From: Rugamonas sp. A1-17
Lineage (GTDB): Bacteria; Pseudomonadota; Gammaproteobacteria; Burkholderiales; Burkholderiaceae_D
NCBI GenBank assembly: GCA_025548565.1
Contig: JAJLPB010000001.1
Span: forward strand, 806,001 to 870,000
Direction: 5' to 3'
Length of the DNA stretch: 64,000 nucleotides
The notes below the pieces were generated by a model that had not been told where the DNA came from, ran no database searches, and was given only the letters and a program-made list of their open reading frames with translations. Shown here in pieces: positions 48,796 to 58,215 of the stretch (position 1 is its first letter; every line of letters begins with the position of its first letter). Position numbers and translations under genes: made by a program.

Positions 48796-49863
48796 ATGTC
48801 TAAACTAGCTATGAGTGTGCTCATTTCGCTGATGTTCGCTTCCACGGCGCTCACCGCGACAGCCGCCCAGGCGGCCGATGGCGCTGCTCCGAAAAAACAC
48901 CACCTGAAGAAGGTCAAGGCCCGCGGGCCGGTGCGCGTGGCCGCCGCCGAACCGGGCGAGCGCGTGGTCAAGCGCGTGGTCATGGTCCATGGCCGCCGCA
49001 AGGTGGTTTACCAGCGCATGATCGTTGCCGCGCCGCCGGTGCCGACCATGGGCGACCTCGCCGGCCTGAACATGACGCACGACCCGCTGGACCTCAAGTC
49101 CAACGTGGCGCTGGTGCTGGACCAGGCCAATTCCGAAGTGCTGTTTGAAAAGAATTCCAACGTCGCCCTGCCGATCGCCTCGATCACCAAGATGATGACC
49201 GGCCTGATCGTGGTCGAAGCCAAGCAGAATATGGACGAGATACTGACCATCACCGACGAGGACGTCGACCGTGAAAAGTTCAGCAGCTCGCGCCTCAAGG
49301 TCGGCACCCAGCTGAGCCGCGCCGACATGCTGCACATCGCGCTGATGAGCTCGGAAAACCGCGCCTCTTCGGCGCTGGGCCGTAATTATCCGGGCGGCAA
49401 GCCCGCGTTTGTCGAGGCGATGAACGCCAAGGCGCGTGAGCTGGGCATGGCCGATACGCACTACGTCGATTCCAGCGGCCTGTCGAAAATGAACGTGGCC
49501 AGCGCGCGCGACCTGGCCAAGCTGGCGATGGCGGCGTATCAGCAGCCCATCCTGCGCCAGTACTCGACCGACGCCAAGGCCATGGTGGAAACCAACGGCC
49601 GTCCGATGCAGTTCGGCACCACCAACCACTTGGTGGCCAGCCCGGACTGGGCGATCGGCTTGCAGAAAACCGGCTTCATCAACGAAGCGGGGCGCTGCCT
49701 GATGATGCAGGCGGTGATCGAAGGCCGCTCGGTGATCATGGTGTTCCTCGATTCCAAGGGCAAGCAGTCGCGCACCGCCGATGCCGGTCGCATGCGCAAA
49801 TGGCTGGAGGCGCTGAAACCGGCCGGCCTCAGCGCACCGGCGGCTTATTCGACCGGGATGTAA
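48796..49863 (+). CDS. pbpG: D-alanyl-D-alanine endopeptidase, PBP7 type
   Basis: About 355 residues from the ATG at 48796 (gggga upstream). Signal peptide to about residue 27 (AAQA). A basic linker (30-75) precedes the S11 peptidase domain. The penicillin-binding motifs are SITK (Ser129, Lys132), SEN (186-188) and KTG (291-293). It cuts the D-Ala-mDAP crosslinks of peptidoglycan in the periplasm. The last 19 bp overlap the convergent IclR gene. Confidence 0.94.
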   Translation: MSKLAMSVLISLMFASTALTATAAQAADGAAPKKHHLKKVKARGPVRVAAAEPGERVVKRVVMVHGRRKVVYQRMIVAAPPVPTMGDLAGLNMTHDPLDLKSNVALVLDQANSEVLFEKNSNVALPIASITKMMTGLIVVEAKQNMDEILTITDEDVDREKFSSSRLKVGTQLSRADMLHIALMSSENRASSALGRNYPGGKPAFVEAMNAKARELGMADTHYVDSSGLSKMNVASARDLAKLAMAAYQQPILRQYSTDAKAMVETNGRPMQFGTTNHLVASPDWAIGLQKTGFINEAGRCLMMQAVIEGRSVIMVFLDSKGKQSRTADAGRMRKWLEALKPAGLSAPAAYSTGM

Positions 49864-50624
49864 CCGAGCGTGGCGGAAATCTGGTTGGCGGTCGCCACCA
49901 GGTCTTCCAGCCACTCGTCCTGCAGACGGTCGGCCGGCGCGGAGATCGACAGGCCGGCGATCAGCTTGCCGCTGTCGTCGTGGATGCCGGCGGCCATGCA
50001 ACGCACCCCCAGTTCCAGCTCCTCATTGTCGCGCGCGTAGCCACGCGATTTCACCAGGTTCAGCTCGCGTTCGAGCTTGACCAGATCCGTGATCGAATTC
50101 TTGTTGTGGCCGGCCAGGCCGGTGCGCGTGGCGTAGGCGCGGATGGCTTTCGGCTCGTCCACCGACAGGAACAGCTTGCCGGTCGAGGTCAGGTGGAGCG
50201 GCCCCCGGCCGCCGATGGCGCGCACCACCTGCATGCCCGAGCGTTCCGAAAAGGCGCGGTCGATGTAGACGATCTCGTCGCCCTGGCGGACCGACAGGTT
50301 GATGGTCTGCTGGGTTTTTTTGTGCAGTGCACGCATGAAATCCAGCGCGGCCTCGCGCACCGACAGCCGGCTCTTGACCACATTGCCCAATTCCAGCAGC
50401 CGCATGCCCAGCCGGTAGGTGCCCGGCTCGATGCGGTCGACAAAGCGCGTGAGCACCATATCGTTGAGAATGCGGTGGGCGGTGGAGGGGTGTAGCCCGG
50501 AAACCTTGGATAATTCCTTCAGGCTAACGGGGTCGGGATATTTGGCCAGCGCATCGAGTAGCGCCACCATGCGCTCGATCACCTGGATAGTGGTCTTTTG
50601 CTCTGGAACGGTTTCGATTTTCAT
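49845..50624 (-). CDS. IclR family transcriptional regulator
   Basis: A 259-residue protein. N-terminal winged HTH (IQVIERMVALLDALAKYPDPVSLKELSKVSGLHPSTAHRILNDM) and a C-terminal GAF-like effector domain (VRAIGGRGPLHLTSTGKLFLS and YARDNEELELGVRCMAAGIHDDSGKLIAGLSIS), typical of IclR. Convergent with pbpG (19-bp overlap), divergent from dgkA. The ligand is unknown. Confidence 0.94.
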   Translation of the reverse strand: MKIETVPEQKTTIQVIERMVALLDALAKYPDPVSLKELSKVSGLHPSTAHRILNDMVLTRFVDRIEPGTYRLGMRLLELGNVVKSRLSVREAALDFMRALHKKTQQTINLSVRQGDEIVYIDRAFSERSGMQVVRAIGGRGPLHLTSTGKLFLSVDEPKAIRAYATRTGLAGHNKNSITDLVKLERELNLVKSRGYARDNEELELGVRCMAAGIHDDSGKLIAGLSISAPADRLQDEWLEDLVATANQISATLGYIPVE

Positions 50625-50727
50625 GATGTGGTTGGTGCGGTGCAGTATGCGATAGATACTTTATACCATAATGTGAAAAAAATGGGAATTGATGCATAAT
50701 GATACATTCTCAATTTGTGGCTTATTC

Positions 50728-51111
50728 ATGGAACCAGTGAGCGAATTCAAGAGCAAGAGCGGGCTGAAACGTATCTTTTCAGCCTTTTTATACTCCATCG
50801 ACGGCTTTAAATCGGCCTGGAGGCATGAACATGCGTTCCGCCAGGAAGTGAGCGTGTTCGTGGTCGGCACCCTTATCGCGCTGATCCTGCGCATCTCGGC
50901 GTTTGAAAAATTGATGTTGATTGGTGTGCTGATGCTGATTTTGATCGTGGAGCTGATCAATTCATCCATCGAGGCGGTGGTGGACCGGGTATCGCTGGAG
51001 CGTCATCCGCTGTCCAAGAACGCCAAGGACTTCGGCAGCGCCGCAGTCTTGCTGACCTGCCTGCTGGCGGCCGGCGCCTGGGGCGTGGTGCTGTTCAACC
51101 GCTTTTATTGA
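50728..51111 (+). CDS. dgkA: Diacylglycerol kinase
   Basis: 127 residues from the ATG at 50728. Small integral-membrane kinase: FSAFLYSIDGFKSAWRHEHAFRQE, then two helices, and the signature ELINSSIEAVVDRVSLERHPLSKNAKDFGSAAVLL. It phosphorylates diacylglycerol to phosphatidate for phospholipid recycling. Full family length. Confidence 0.96.
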   Translation: MEPVSEFKSKSGLKRIFSAFLYSIDGFKSAWRHEHAFRQEVSVFVVGTLIALILRISAFEKLMLIGVLMLILIVELINSSIEAVVDRVSLERHPLSKNAKDFGSAAVLLTCLLAAGAWGVVLFNRFY

Positions 51112-51209
51112 ACGCATATAAACTTTATGTATATTGAACTGCTAAAAGCTTAGTTCTCATTTATAAAGGACAGTCTTAATCTGAAGACCTTCATTACCAG
51201 GGGAATCAG

Positions 51210-52211
51210 ATGCTGTCCAAAAAAATACTCGCTGCTGCTGTTCTTGCCGTCACCGCCATTGCGCCAGCCTTGGCCGCCGAAGTCTCCTTGCTGAATGTCT
51301 CCTACGACCCGACGCGCGAGCTGTACCAGGATGTCAACACCGCCTTTGCCAAGGAATGGAAAGCCAAGACCGGCGACGTGCTGAAGATTAAGCAATCGCA
51401 CGGCGGCTCCGGCAAGCAGGGCCGCGCCGTGATCGACGGCCTGGAGGCGGACGTGGTGTCGCTGGCGCTGGCCTACGACATCGACGCCATCGCCGAACGC
51501 AAGCTGCTGGCGCCGGACTGGCAGAAAAAGCTGCCGCACAACAGCACGCCGTACACCTCGACCATCGTGTTCCTGGTGCGCAAGGGTAATCCCAAGGGCA
51601 TCAAGGACTGGAGCGACCTGGTCAAGCCCGGCGTTGCCGTCATCACCCCGAATCCGAAAACGTCCGGCGGCGCCCGCTGGAACCACCTGGCCGCCTACGG
51701 CTACGCGCTGCGCCTGCCCGGCGGCAGCGAAGCGTCGGCCAAGGACTTCCTGAGCAAGCTGTACAAGAACGTGCCGGTGCTCGATTCCGGCGCGCGCGGC
51801 GCCACCACCACCTTCGTCGAGCGCGGCATCGGCGACGTGCTGATCGCCTGGGAAAACGAGGCGTTGCTGGCAGTCAAGGAACTGGGGCCAGCCAAGTTCG
51901 ACATCGTCGCGCCGTCGGTCTCCATCCTGGCCGAGCCGCCGGTGGCCGTGGTCGACAAGGTGGTCGACAAGCGCGGCACCCGCAAGGTGGCGGAGGCTTA
52001 CCTGAACTTCCTGTACACCGATGAGGCGCAGGAAATCATCGCCAGGAATTACTACCGGCCTGCCGTGGAAAAGGAGGCGAAGAAATATGCCGCCCAGTTT
52101 CCGAGCGTGAAGCTGTTCCGTCTGTCCGACGTGGCCGGCGACTGGACCCGGGCCCAGAAGGTGCACTTCGCCGACGGCGGCCTGTTCGACCAGATCTACC
52201 AGCCCAGGTAA
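51210..52211 (+). CDS. sbp: Sulfate-binding periplasmic protein
   Basis: A 333-residue protein with signal peptide ([21 protein letters not shown]). The mature part is sulfate/thiosulfate-binding: [60 protein letters not shown] and [19 protein letters not shown]. It delivers sulfate to CysTWA, encoded 1.7 kb downstream. ggggaa lies upstream of the ATG. Confidence 0.96.
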   Translation: MLSKKILAAAVLAVTAIAPALAAEVSLLNVSYDPTRELYQDVNTAFAKEWKAKTGDVLKIKQSHGGSGKQGRAVIDGLEADVVSLALAYDIDAIAERKLLAPDWQKKLPHNSTPYTSTIVFLVRKGNPKGIKDWSDLVKPGVAVITPNPKTSGGARWNHLAAYGYALRLPGGSEASAKDFLSKLYKNVPVLDSGARGATTTFVERGIGDVLIAWENEALLAVKELGPAKFDIVAPSVSILAEPPVAVVDKVVDKRGTRKVAEAYLNFLYTDEAQEIIARNYYRPAVEKEAKKYAAQFPSVKLFRLSDVAGDWTRAQKVHFADGGLFDQIYQPR

Positions 52212-52312
52212 GGCGGACGGAAGGCCTTGAAACGTTGTATTTTTTAGCAGAAAAGGCGCAGAATAGTGCCTTCACGTCCACCTGAACCTCTCATTCCCTT
52301 ACGGAGCTGATT

Positions 52313-52951
52313 ATGACGATACGACTGGGCGATACCGCCCCTGATTTTGAACAAGACTCTTCCATCGGCAAGCTGCATTTCCACGAGTGGGCAGGCAATT
52401 CCTGGGTGGTGCTGTTCTCGCACCCGGCCGACTTCACGCCCGTCTGCACGACCGAGCTGGGCCTGACCGCCAAGCTGAAACCCGAATTTGACAAGCGCAA
52501 CGTCAAGGCCATCGCGCTGTCGGTCGATCCTGCCGAATCGCACACGGCGTGGATCTCGGACATCGAGCAAACCCAGGACACCGTGGTGGGCTTCCCCATC
52601 ATCGCCGACGCCGACCGTAAAGTCTCCACGCTGTACGACATGATCCACCCGAACGCTTCGGCCACGGCCACCGTGCGTACCTTGTTCGTGATCGATCCGG
52701 CCAAAAAAGTGCGCCTGAGCCTGACTTATCCGATGAGCACCGGCCGCAATTTTGACGAAGTGTTGCGTGTAATCGACGCTTTGCAGTTAACCGATGGTTA
52801 CACCGTGGCCACGCCAGGCAACTGGAAAGATGGCGACGACGTCATCATTCCGCTGACCGTGCAAGACCCGGACGTGCTGAAACAGAAGTATCCCAAGGGC
52901 TTTACCGCGGTTCGTCCTTATTTGCGAGTCACTCCTCAACCGAACAAATAA
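52313..52951 (+). CDS. 1-Cys peroxiredoxin (Prx6 type)
   Basis: A 212-residue protein. IRLGDTAPDFEQDSSIGKLHFHEWAG, then HPADFTPVCTTELG with the peroxidatic Cys45, and the C-terminal dimerisation part FPKGFTAVRPYLRVTPQPNK-like end. No resolving Cys is seen. It reduces peroxides and lies between sbp and the sulfate permease genes, where a link to cysteine or thiol metabolism is plausible. Confidence 0.94.
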   Translation: MTIRLGDTAPDFEQDSSIGKLHFHEWAGNSWVVLFSHPADFTPVCTTELGLTAKLKPEFDKRNVKAIALSVDPAESHTAWISDIEQTQDTVVGFPIIADADRKVSTLYDMIHPNASATATVRTLFVIDPAKKVRLSLTYPMSTGRNFDEVLRVIDALQLTDGYTVATPGNWKDGDDVIIPLTVQDPDVLKQKYPKGFTAVRPYLRVTPQPNK

Positions 52952-53048
52952 TGCCCACGTTGAGGAAATGCGTATAAGCAAATAAGGATTGCGTTGTTTG
53001 GATATTCCCTTAGAGTAGGTACTCTGCGATCTACTCTTGGGGATTTGC

Positions 53049-53822
53049 ATGGATTTGTCCTTTGTCGCATCTGGTTTCGCTGTCGGCCTGCTGGTCGGCA
53101 TGACCGGCGTGGGCGGCGGCTCGCTGATGACGCCGCTTTTGACGCTGTTATTCGGCGTGTCGCCGGCGGTCGCGGTCGGCACCGACCTGGCGTTCGCCTC
53201 GCTGACCAAGGGCGTCGGCACCTTCACCCACCGCATGCGCGGCACGGTGCACTGGGAAATCGTGCGCCGCCTCTGCCTCGGCGCCTTGCCTGCTGCCCTG
53301 ATTGCCAGCCTGGCCCTTAAACATTTCGGTACGCTCAACCAGGAAATCGGCCTGGTGATCCGCTACATGATCGCCGGCTCGGTGATGCTGACCGTGGTCG
53401 CCCTGATGTTCAAGCGCAAGATGCTGGCCTGGATCATGGCCGAGCCGTCGCGCCAGCTGCAGGGCAGGGCGCTGACCATCGCCACCATCATCGCGGGCGC
53501 CGTGCTGGGCACGCTGGTGACGATTTCCTCCATCGGCGCCGGCGCCATCGGCGCGACGCTGCTGGTGATGCTGTATCCGCGCCTGAGCGCCGCCGAAGTG
53601 GCGGGCACCGACATCGCTTACGCCGTGCCGCTGACGGCCATCGCCGCCATCGGGCACTGGTGGCTGGGCTCGATCAACTGGAGCTTGCTGCTGACCTTGC
53701 TCGTCGGCTCGCTGCCCGGCATCACCATCGGTTCCTACGCCGCGCGCGCCGTGCCGGAACGCCTGCTGCGCGGCCTGCTGGCCTTCACCCTGGTCGCGGT
53801 CGCAGCCAAGCTGGTGTCTTAA
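53049..53822 (+). CDS. Sulfite exporter TauE/SafE family protein
   Basis: 257 residues from the ATG at 53049. About eight hydrophobic helices: FAVGLLVGMTGVGGGSLMTPLLTLLFG and GTDIAYAVPLTAIAAIGHWWLG are diagnostic of the TauE/SafE/YfcA group. Family members export sulfite or sulfonates; its place inside a sulfate-uptake cluster supports a sulfur role. Confidence 0.93.
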   Translation: MDLSFVASGFAVGLLVGMTGVGGGSLMTPLLTLLFGVSPAVAVGTDLAFASLTKGVGTFTHRMRGTVHWEIVRRLCLGALPAALIASLALKHFGTLNQEIGLVIRYMIAGSVMLTVVALMFKRKMLAWIMAEPSRQLQGRALTIATIIAGAVLGTLVTISSIGAGAIGATLLVMLYPRLSAAEVAGTDIAYAVPLTAIAAIGHWWLGSINWSLLLTLLVGSLPGITIGSYAARAVPERLLRGLLAFTLVAVAAKLVS

Positions 53823-53932
53823 AATCCATATAGCTTTAGCGTCTAACCAAATGAAAAATGCTTCGTTTGTAATATGAAGCCTTGATGAGATTATGCAGCC
53901 CTTATAGAAGAATTTGTAATAAGGGAGCATAC

Positions 53933-54805
53933 ATGTCTGCAGTTCTCGCTGCGCCCGCCACGGCGCCAGCCGCCGCCCGGGGCGCGCCGTTCCGCGTCAT
54001 GCCGGGGTTCCGGCTGTCGCTGGGCTTCACCATTTTCTACCTGGCGCTGATCGTCCTGATCCCGCTGTCGGCCGTGTTCCTGAAGACCTTCACCCTTAGC
54101 TGGGAAGGCTTCTGGAGCGCGGTGACGTCGGCGCGCGTGATCGCCTCCTACAAGCTGACCTTCGGCGCCTCGCTGCTGGGCGCCTTCGTCAACGTGGTGT
54201 TCGGCGGCATTGTTGCCTGGGTGCTGGTGCGCTACGAGTTCCCCGGCAAGCGCGTCATCGACGCGCTGGTCGACCTGCCGTTCGCGCTGCCCACCGCCGT
54301 GGCCGGCATCACGCTGACCGCGCTGTATTCGGCCAACGGCTGGTTCGGCCGCTTCCTCGAAGGCACGCTGGGTTTCAAGGTGGCCTTCACGCCGGTCGGC
54401 GTGGTGGTCGCGCTGACCTTCATCGGCTTGCCGTTCGTGGTGCGCACCGTGCAGCCGGTGCTGGAGGACGCCGAGCGCGAACTGGAAGAGGCCGCCGCCA
54501 GCCTGGGCGCCAACGCCTGGCAGACCTTCACCCGCGTGGTGTTCCCGACCATCCTGCCGTCGCTGATGACCGGCTTCGCGCTGGCCTTCGCGCGCGCCAC
54601 CGGCGAGTATGGCTCGGTCATCTTCATCGCCGGCAATATGCCGATGGTGTCGGAAATCACGCCGCTGTTCATCATCACCAAGCTGGAGCAGTACGACTAC
54701 GCCGGCGCCACCGCGATCGCCGTGGTGATGCTGGTGGTGTCCTTCGTCATGCTGTTGACCATCAACCTGTTGCAAGCCTGGGCTCGCGGAAAGTCGGGGA
54801 AATAA
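53933..54805 (+). CDS. cysT: Sulfate ABC transporter permease CysT
   Basis: 290 residues from the ATG at 53933 (aaggga upstream). [18 protein letters not shown] and the EAA loop [34 protein letters not shown] are CysT signatures, with six hydrophobic helices. Its stop overlaps the cysW start by 1 bp (TAATG). Confidence 0.96.
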   Translation: MSAVLAAPATAPAAARGAPFRVMPGFRLSLGFTIFYLALIVLIPLSAVFLKTFTLSWEGFWSAVTSARVIASYKLTFGASLLGAFVNVVFGGIVAWVLVRYEFPGKRVIDALVDLPFALPTAVAGITLTALYSANGWFGRFLEGTLGFKVAFTPVGVVVALTFIGLPFVVRTVQPVLEDAERELEEAAASLGANAWQTFTRVVFPTILPSLMTGFALAFARATGEYGSVIFIAGNMPMVSEITPLFIITKLEQYDYAGATAIAVVMLVVSFVMLLTINLLQAWARGKSGK

Positions 54806-55695
54806 TGAGCGCCGTCCCAACCACAACCACGCCCGTGCGCCGGGGCGCGCCGGCGCCGCACACCCTGGAACCTGGGTGGGTGCGCGTCGCGCTGATCGCC
54901 GTCGCGCTGACCTTCCTGACGCTGTTCCTGTTCGTGCCGCTGGTGGCGGTGTTTGTCGAAGCCTTCCGCAAGGGCTGGGAAGCGTACGCGGCGGCCATCA
55001 TCGAGGACGATGCGATCTCGGCCATCAAGCTGACGCTGATCACGGCGGCGATCGCCGTGCCGCTGAACCTGGTGTTTGGCGTGGCGGCCTCGTGGTGCAT
55101 CGCCAAGTTCGAGTTCCGCGGCAAAAGCATCCTGCTGACCCTGATCGACCTGCCGTTCTCGGTGTCGCCGGTGATCTCCGGCCTGATCTATGTGCTGCTG
55201 TTCGGCGCCCAGGGCTGGTTCGGCCCGTGGCTGCAGGCGCACGACATCAAGATCCTGTTCGCGGTGCCGGGGATCGTGCTGGCCACCATTTTCGTCACCT
55301 TCCCGTTTGTCGCGCGCGAGCTGATCCCGCTGATGCAGGCGCAGGGCAGCGAGGAGGAGGAGGCCGCCATCGTGCTGGGCGCGTCCGGCTGGGATACCTT
55401 CCGTCGCGTCACGCTGCCCAACATCAAGTGGGGCCTGCTGTATGGCGTGATCCTGTGTAACGCGCGGGCGATGGGCGAGTTCGGCGCGGTGTCGGTGGTG
55501 TCCGGCCACATCCGCGGCGAGACCAACACCGTGCCGCTGCAGGTCGAGATCCTCTACAACGAATACAATTTTGCCGCCGCCTTTGCCGTGGCCTCGCTGC
55601 TGGCCCTGCTGGCGCTGGTGACGCTGGCCCTGAAATCCTTTATCGCCTGGCGCCTGAACGAATCCATCGCCGACGACGCGCGTCCAACGGAGTAA
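54805..55695 (+). CDS. cysW: Sulfate ABC transporter permease CysW
   Basis: A 296-residue permease. [19 protein letters not shown] and the EAA loop [35 protein letters not shown], then [37 protein letters not shown], are the CysW signature. The cysA start is 5 nt downstream. Confidence 0.97.
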   Translation: MSAVPTTTTPVRRGAPAPHTLEPGWVRVALIAVALTFLTLFLFVPLVAVFVEAFRKGWEAYAAAIIEDDAISAIKLTLITAAIAVPLNLVFGVAASWCIAKFEFRGKSILLTLIDLPFSVSPVISGLIYVLLFGAQGWFGPWLQAHDIKILFAVPGIVLATIFVTFPFVARELIPLMQAQGSEEEEAAIVLGASGWDTFRRVTLPNIKWGLLYGVILCNARAMGEFGAVSVVSGHIRGETNTVPLQVEILYNEYNFAAAFAVASLLALLALVTLALKSFIAWRLNESIADDARPTE

Positions 55696-55699
55696 TGCC

Positions 55700-56770
55700 A
55701 TGACCATCGAAGTAATCAACATCAATAAACGCTTTGGCGATTTCGTCGCCCTCAACAATGTGTCGCTGGATTTTCCGCAGGGCGAGCTGACCGCGCTGCT
55801 GGGCCCGTCCGGCTGCGGCAAGACCACGCTGTTGCGCATCATCGCCGGCCTCGAGCATCCCGATTCGGGCCGCGTACTGCTGGACGACCGCGACGCTTCC
55901 CACCGCCATGTGCGCGAGCGCCAGGTCGGCTTCGTGTTCCAGCACTACGCGCTGTTCAAGCACATGACGGTGTTCGAGAACGTCGCCTTCGGCCTGCGCG
56001 TCAAGCCGCGCGCGGAACGGCCATCGGAGGACCAGATCCGGCGCAAGGTCAAGGAGCTGCTGGAGCTGGTGCAGCTGGACTGGCTGGCCGACCGCTATCC
56101 GCCGCAGCTGTCGGGCGGGCAGCGCCAGCGCATCGCCCTGGCGCGCGCGCTGGCGGTCGAGCCGCGCGTGCTGCTGCTGGACGAGCCGTTCGGCGCGCTG
56201 GACGCCAAGGTGCGCAAGGAACTGCGCCGCTGGCTGCGCCGCCTGCACGACGAGTTGCATGTGACGTCGATCTTCGTCACGCACGACCAGGAGGAGGCGC
56301 TGGAGGTGGCCGACCAGGTGGTGTTGATGAACAAGGGGAACGTCGAGCAGATCGGCGCGCCGGACCAGGTCTACAACCATCCGGCCTCGCCGTTCGTGTA
56401 CGGCTTCCTCGGTAACGTGAACATGTTCCACGGCCGCGTGCAGGACGGCGTGCTGGCCAGCGGCGACGCATCCTTCGCCGTGCCGGGCCAGCCGCAGGCG
56501 GACGGCAAGGGCACCGCCTATGTGCGTCCGCACGACCTGGAGATCGACCGCTACACGCCGGGCGCGGAAGGCATCGTGGTCAAGCTGCGCCGCGCGCATG
56601 CGATCGGCCCGCTGGCCCAGCTGGACCTGGAGCGCAGCGATACCGCCGAACTGATCGAGGCGGTGATGTCGAATGAACGATACAGCCATCTGCAATTGAA
56701 GGAAGGCGAAACCCTGGTGGTGCGTCCCAAGCGCCTGCATGTCTTTGTCGACGCGGGAGTGGCAATATGA
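55700..56770 (+). CDS. cysA: Sulfate/thiosulfate ABC transporter ATPase CysA
   Basis: A 356-residue ATPase. Walker [13 protein letters not shown] loop [16 protein letters not shown], signature [15 protein letters not shown], Walker [30 protein letters not shown] and the switch [10 protein letters not shown]. The C-terminal TOBE-like domain has [11 protein letters not shown]. The stop overlaps the start of the CysB-type gene (ATGA). Confidence 0.97.
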   Translation: MTIEVININKRFGDFVALNNVSLDFPQGELTALLGPSGCGKTTLLRIIAGLEHPDSGRVLLDDRDASHRHVRERQVGFVFQHYALFKHMTVFENVAFGLRVKPRAERPSEDQIRRKVKELLELVQLDWLADRYPPQLSGGQRQRIALARALAVEPRVLLLDEPFGALDAKVRKELRRWLRRLHDELHVTSIFVTHDQEEALEVADQVVLMNKGNVEQIGAPDQVYNHPASPFVYGFLGNVNMFHGRVQDGVLASGDASFAVPGQPQADGKGTAYVRPHDLEIDRYTPGAEGIVVKLRRAHAIGPLAQLDLERSDTAELIEAVMSNERYSHLQLKEGETLVVRPKRLHVFVDAGVAI

Positions 56771-57699
56771 ATTTCCAACAACTGCGGTCCATCCGCGAAG
56801 CCGCGCGCCGTGGCTACAACCTGACCGAAGTGGCCAATGCCTTGTTCACCTCGCAGCCCGGCGTCAGCCGCCAGATCCGCGAGCTGGAGGACGAGCTGGG
56901 CGTGGTGATTTTCGAGCGCAACGGCAAGCGCCTGACCGGCATGACCGAGCCGGGCAAGGGCATACTGAAGATCATCGAGCGGCTGCTGATCGAGGCGGAG
57001 AATTTGCAGCAGGCCAGCCTGGAATACACCGGCCAGCAGAGCGGCACCCTGAGCGTGGCGGCCACGCACACGCAGGCGCGCTATGCGCTGCCGAAAGTGG
57101 TGCAGGGCTTCCGCACCGCTTATCCGGATGTGCGCATCGCCCTGCAGCAAAGCGCGCCCGAGCACATCGCCGAGTGGATCTTGTCCGGCAAGACCGACAT
57201 CGGCATCGCCACCGAGGGCTTGTCGCAGTTCCCGGACCTGGTGTCTTTCCCTTGCTACCGCTGGAGCCATTTGATCGTGGTGCCGGACGGCCATCCGCTG
57301 CTGGCGCGCTCGCCGATCCGGCTGGAAGACCTGGCCGAGTTCCCGCTGATTACCTACGACATCGGCTTCACCGGGCGCGGCCACATCGACGCGGCGTTCG
57401 AGCGCGCCGGCGTCAAGCCCGACATCGTGCTGACGGCGATGGATTCGGACGTCATCAAACAGTACGTGGCGTTGGGGCTGGGCGTGGGCATCGTGGCCTC
57501 GATGGCCTTCGACCACGGGCGCGACAAGGGCATGCGCGCGGTGGAGGCGTCGCATCTGTTCGCGCAGAACACCACGCGGCTGGCGGTGCGGCGCGGCGCC
57601 TACCTGCGCTCCTACGCCTACCATTTCATCCAGCAGTTCGCGTCGGAGCTGACCCGCGCCGATATCGACGCGGCCTTGAGCGGCGGGGAGTTGTCCTGA
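56767..57699 (+). CDS. cysB: CysB-type LysR transcriptional regulator
   Basis: A 310-residue protein. The N-terminal HTH is [58 protein letters not shown], the CysB/Cbl subgroup signature, with [21 protein letters not shown] in the effector domain. CysB activates sulfur-assimilation genes with N- or O-acetylserine. Here it is the last gene of cysTWA-cysB with a 4-bp overlap; it probably controls the sbp-cys cluster. A Cbl-type identity cannot be excluded. Confidence 0.93.
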   Translation: MNFQQLRSIREAARRGYNLTEVANALFTSQPGVSRQIRELEDELGVVIFERNGKRLTGMTEPGKGILKIIERLLIEAENLQQASLEYTGQQSGTLSVAATHTQARYALPKVVQGFRTAYPDVRIALQQSAPEHIAEWILSGKTDIGIATEGLSQFPDLVSFPCYRWSHLIVVPDGHPLLARSPIRLEDLAEFPLITYDIGFTGRGHIDAAFERAGVKPDIVLTAMDSDVIKQYVALGLGVGIVASMAFDHGRDKGMRAVEASHLFAQNTTRLAVRRGAYLRSYAYHFIQQFASELTRADIDAALSGGELS

Positions 57700-57862
57700 T
57701 CCGGTGGCCGCCGCTCAGCTGTGGCGGCCACCAAACAGTCCGTTAATTTTTCCATTCGGCGCCATCGGCGGCCTCAACGATATTGCGCGCGCCATGCGCA
57801 ACGCCACGCGCGGGCGCGGTCGCTGGTGACGGCATAAACAAGGTATTGTAAAAGGAAGAAAT

Positions 57863-58144
57863 ATGGCGGATTTCGATAAAGACTCCCACACGCCAGCATT
57901 TGTCTGCCCGCATGTGTTTCGCGAGGAGCGTCCGGTGAAGCTGGTTTCGCACGCCGACGGCGACTGGCAATTCCTCTGTGGCGAGATCGATCATTTCGGG
58001 GATGGCCATGTGGTCGGCATAGCTCACTTGCTGGAACGCGATCCTGGCTTGCTGGTGTTGGCTGATCTGGCGACCGACTGGGAGGCTGAACGGGATGATG
58101 TGGGGGGCACATGGCGGCGCGTCCCCTGTGCGCTGAATGAATGA
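57863..58144 (+). CDS. Small hypothetical protein
   Basis: A 93-residue acidic protein. aaggaag lies 5 nt before the ATG, a good start. It begins ADFDKDSHTPAFVCPHVFREERPVKLVSHADGDWQFLCG, with two conserved-looking Cys, several His, and Trp near the end. I do not recognise the family; conservation among relatives seems likely from the strong ribosome site and the ordinary codon use. It stands between cysB and a TonB-dependent receptor on the opposite strand. Confidence 0.65.
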   Translation: MADFDKDSHTPAFVCPHVFREERPVKLVSHADGDWQFLCGEIDHFGDGHVVGIAHLLERDPGLLVLADLATDWEAERDDVGGTWRRVPCALNE

Positions 58145-58215
58145 GCCGGGGAGGGGCGTGGTCGGCAAGCGCGTGGCGCAGCGGTTCACCCGCTGACACG
58201 CGCCGCCGCCCTTGC

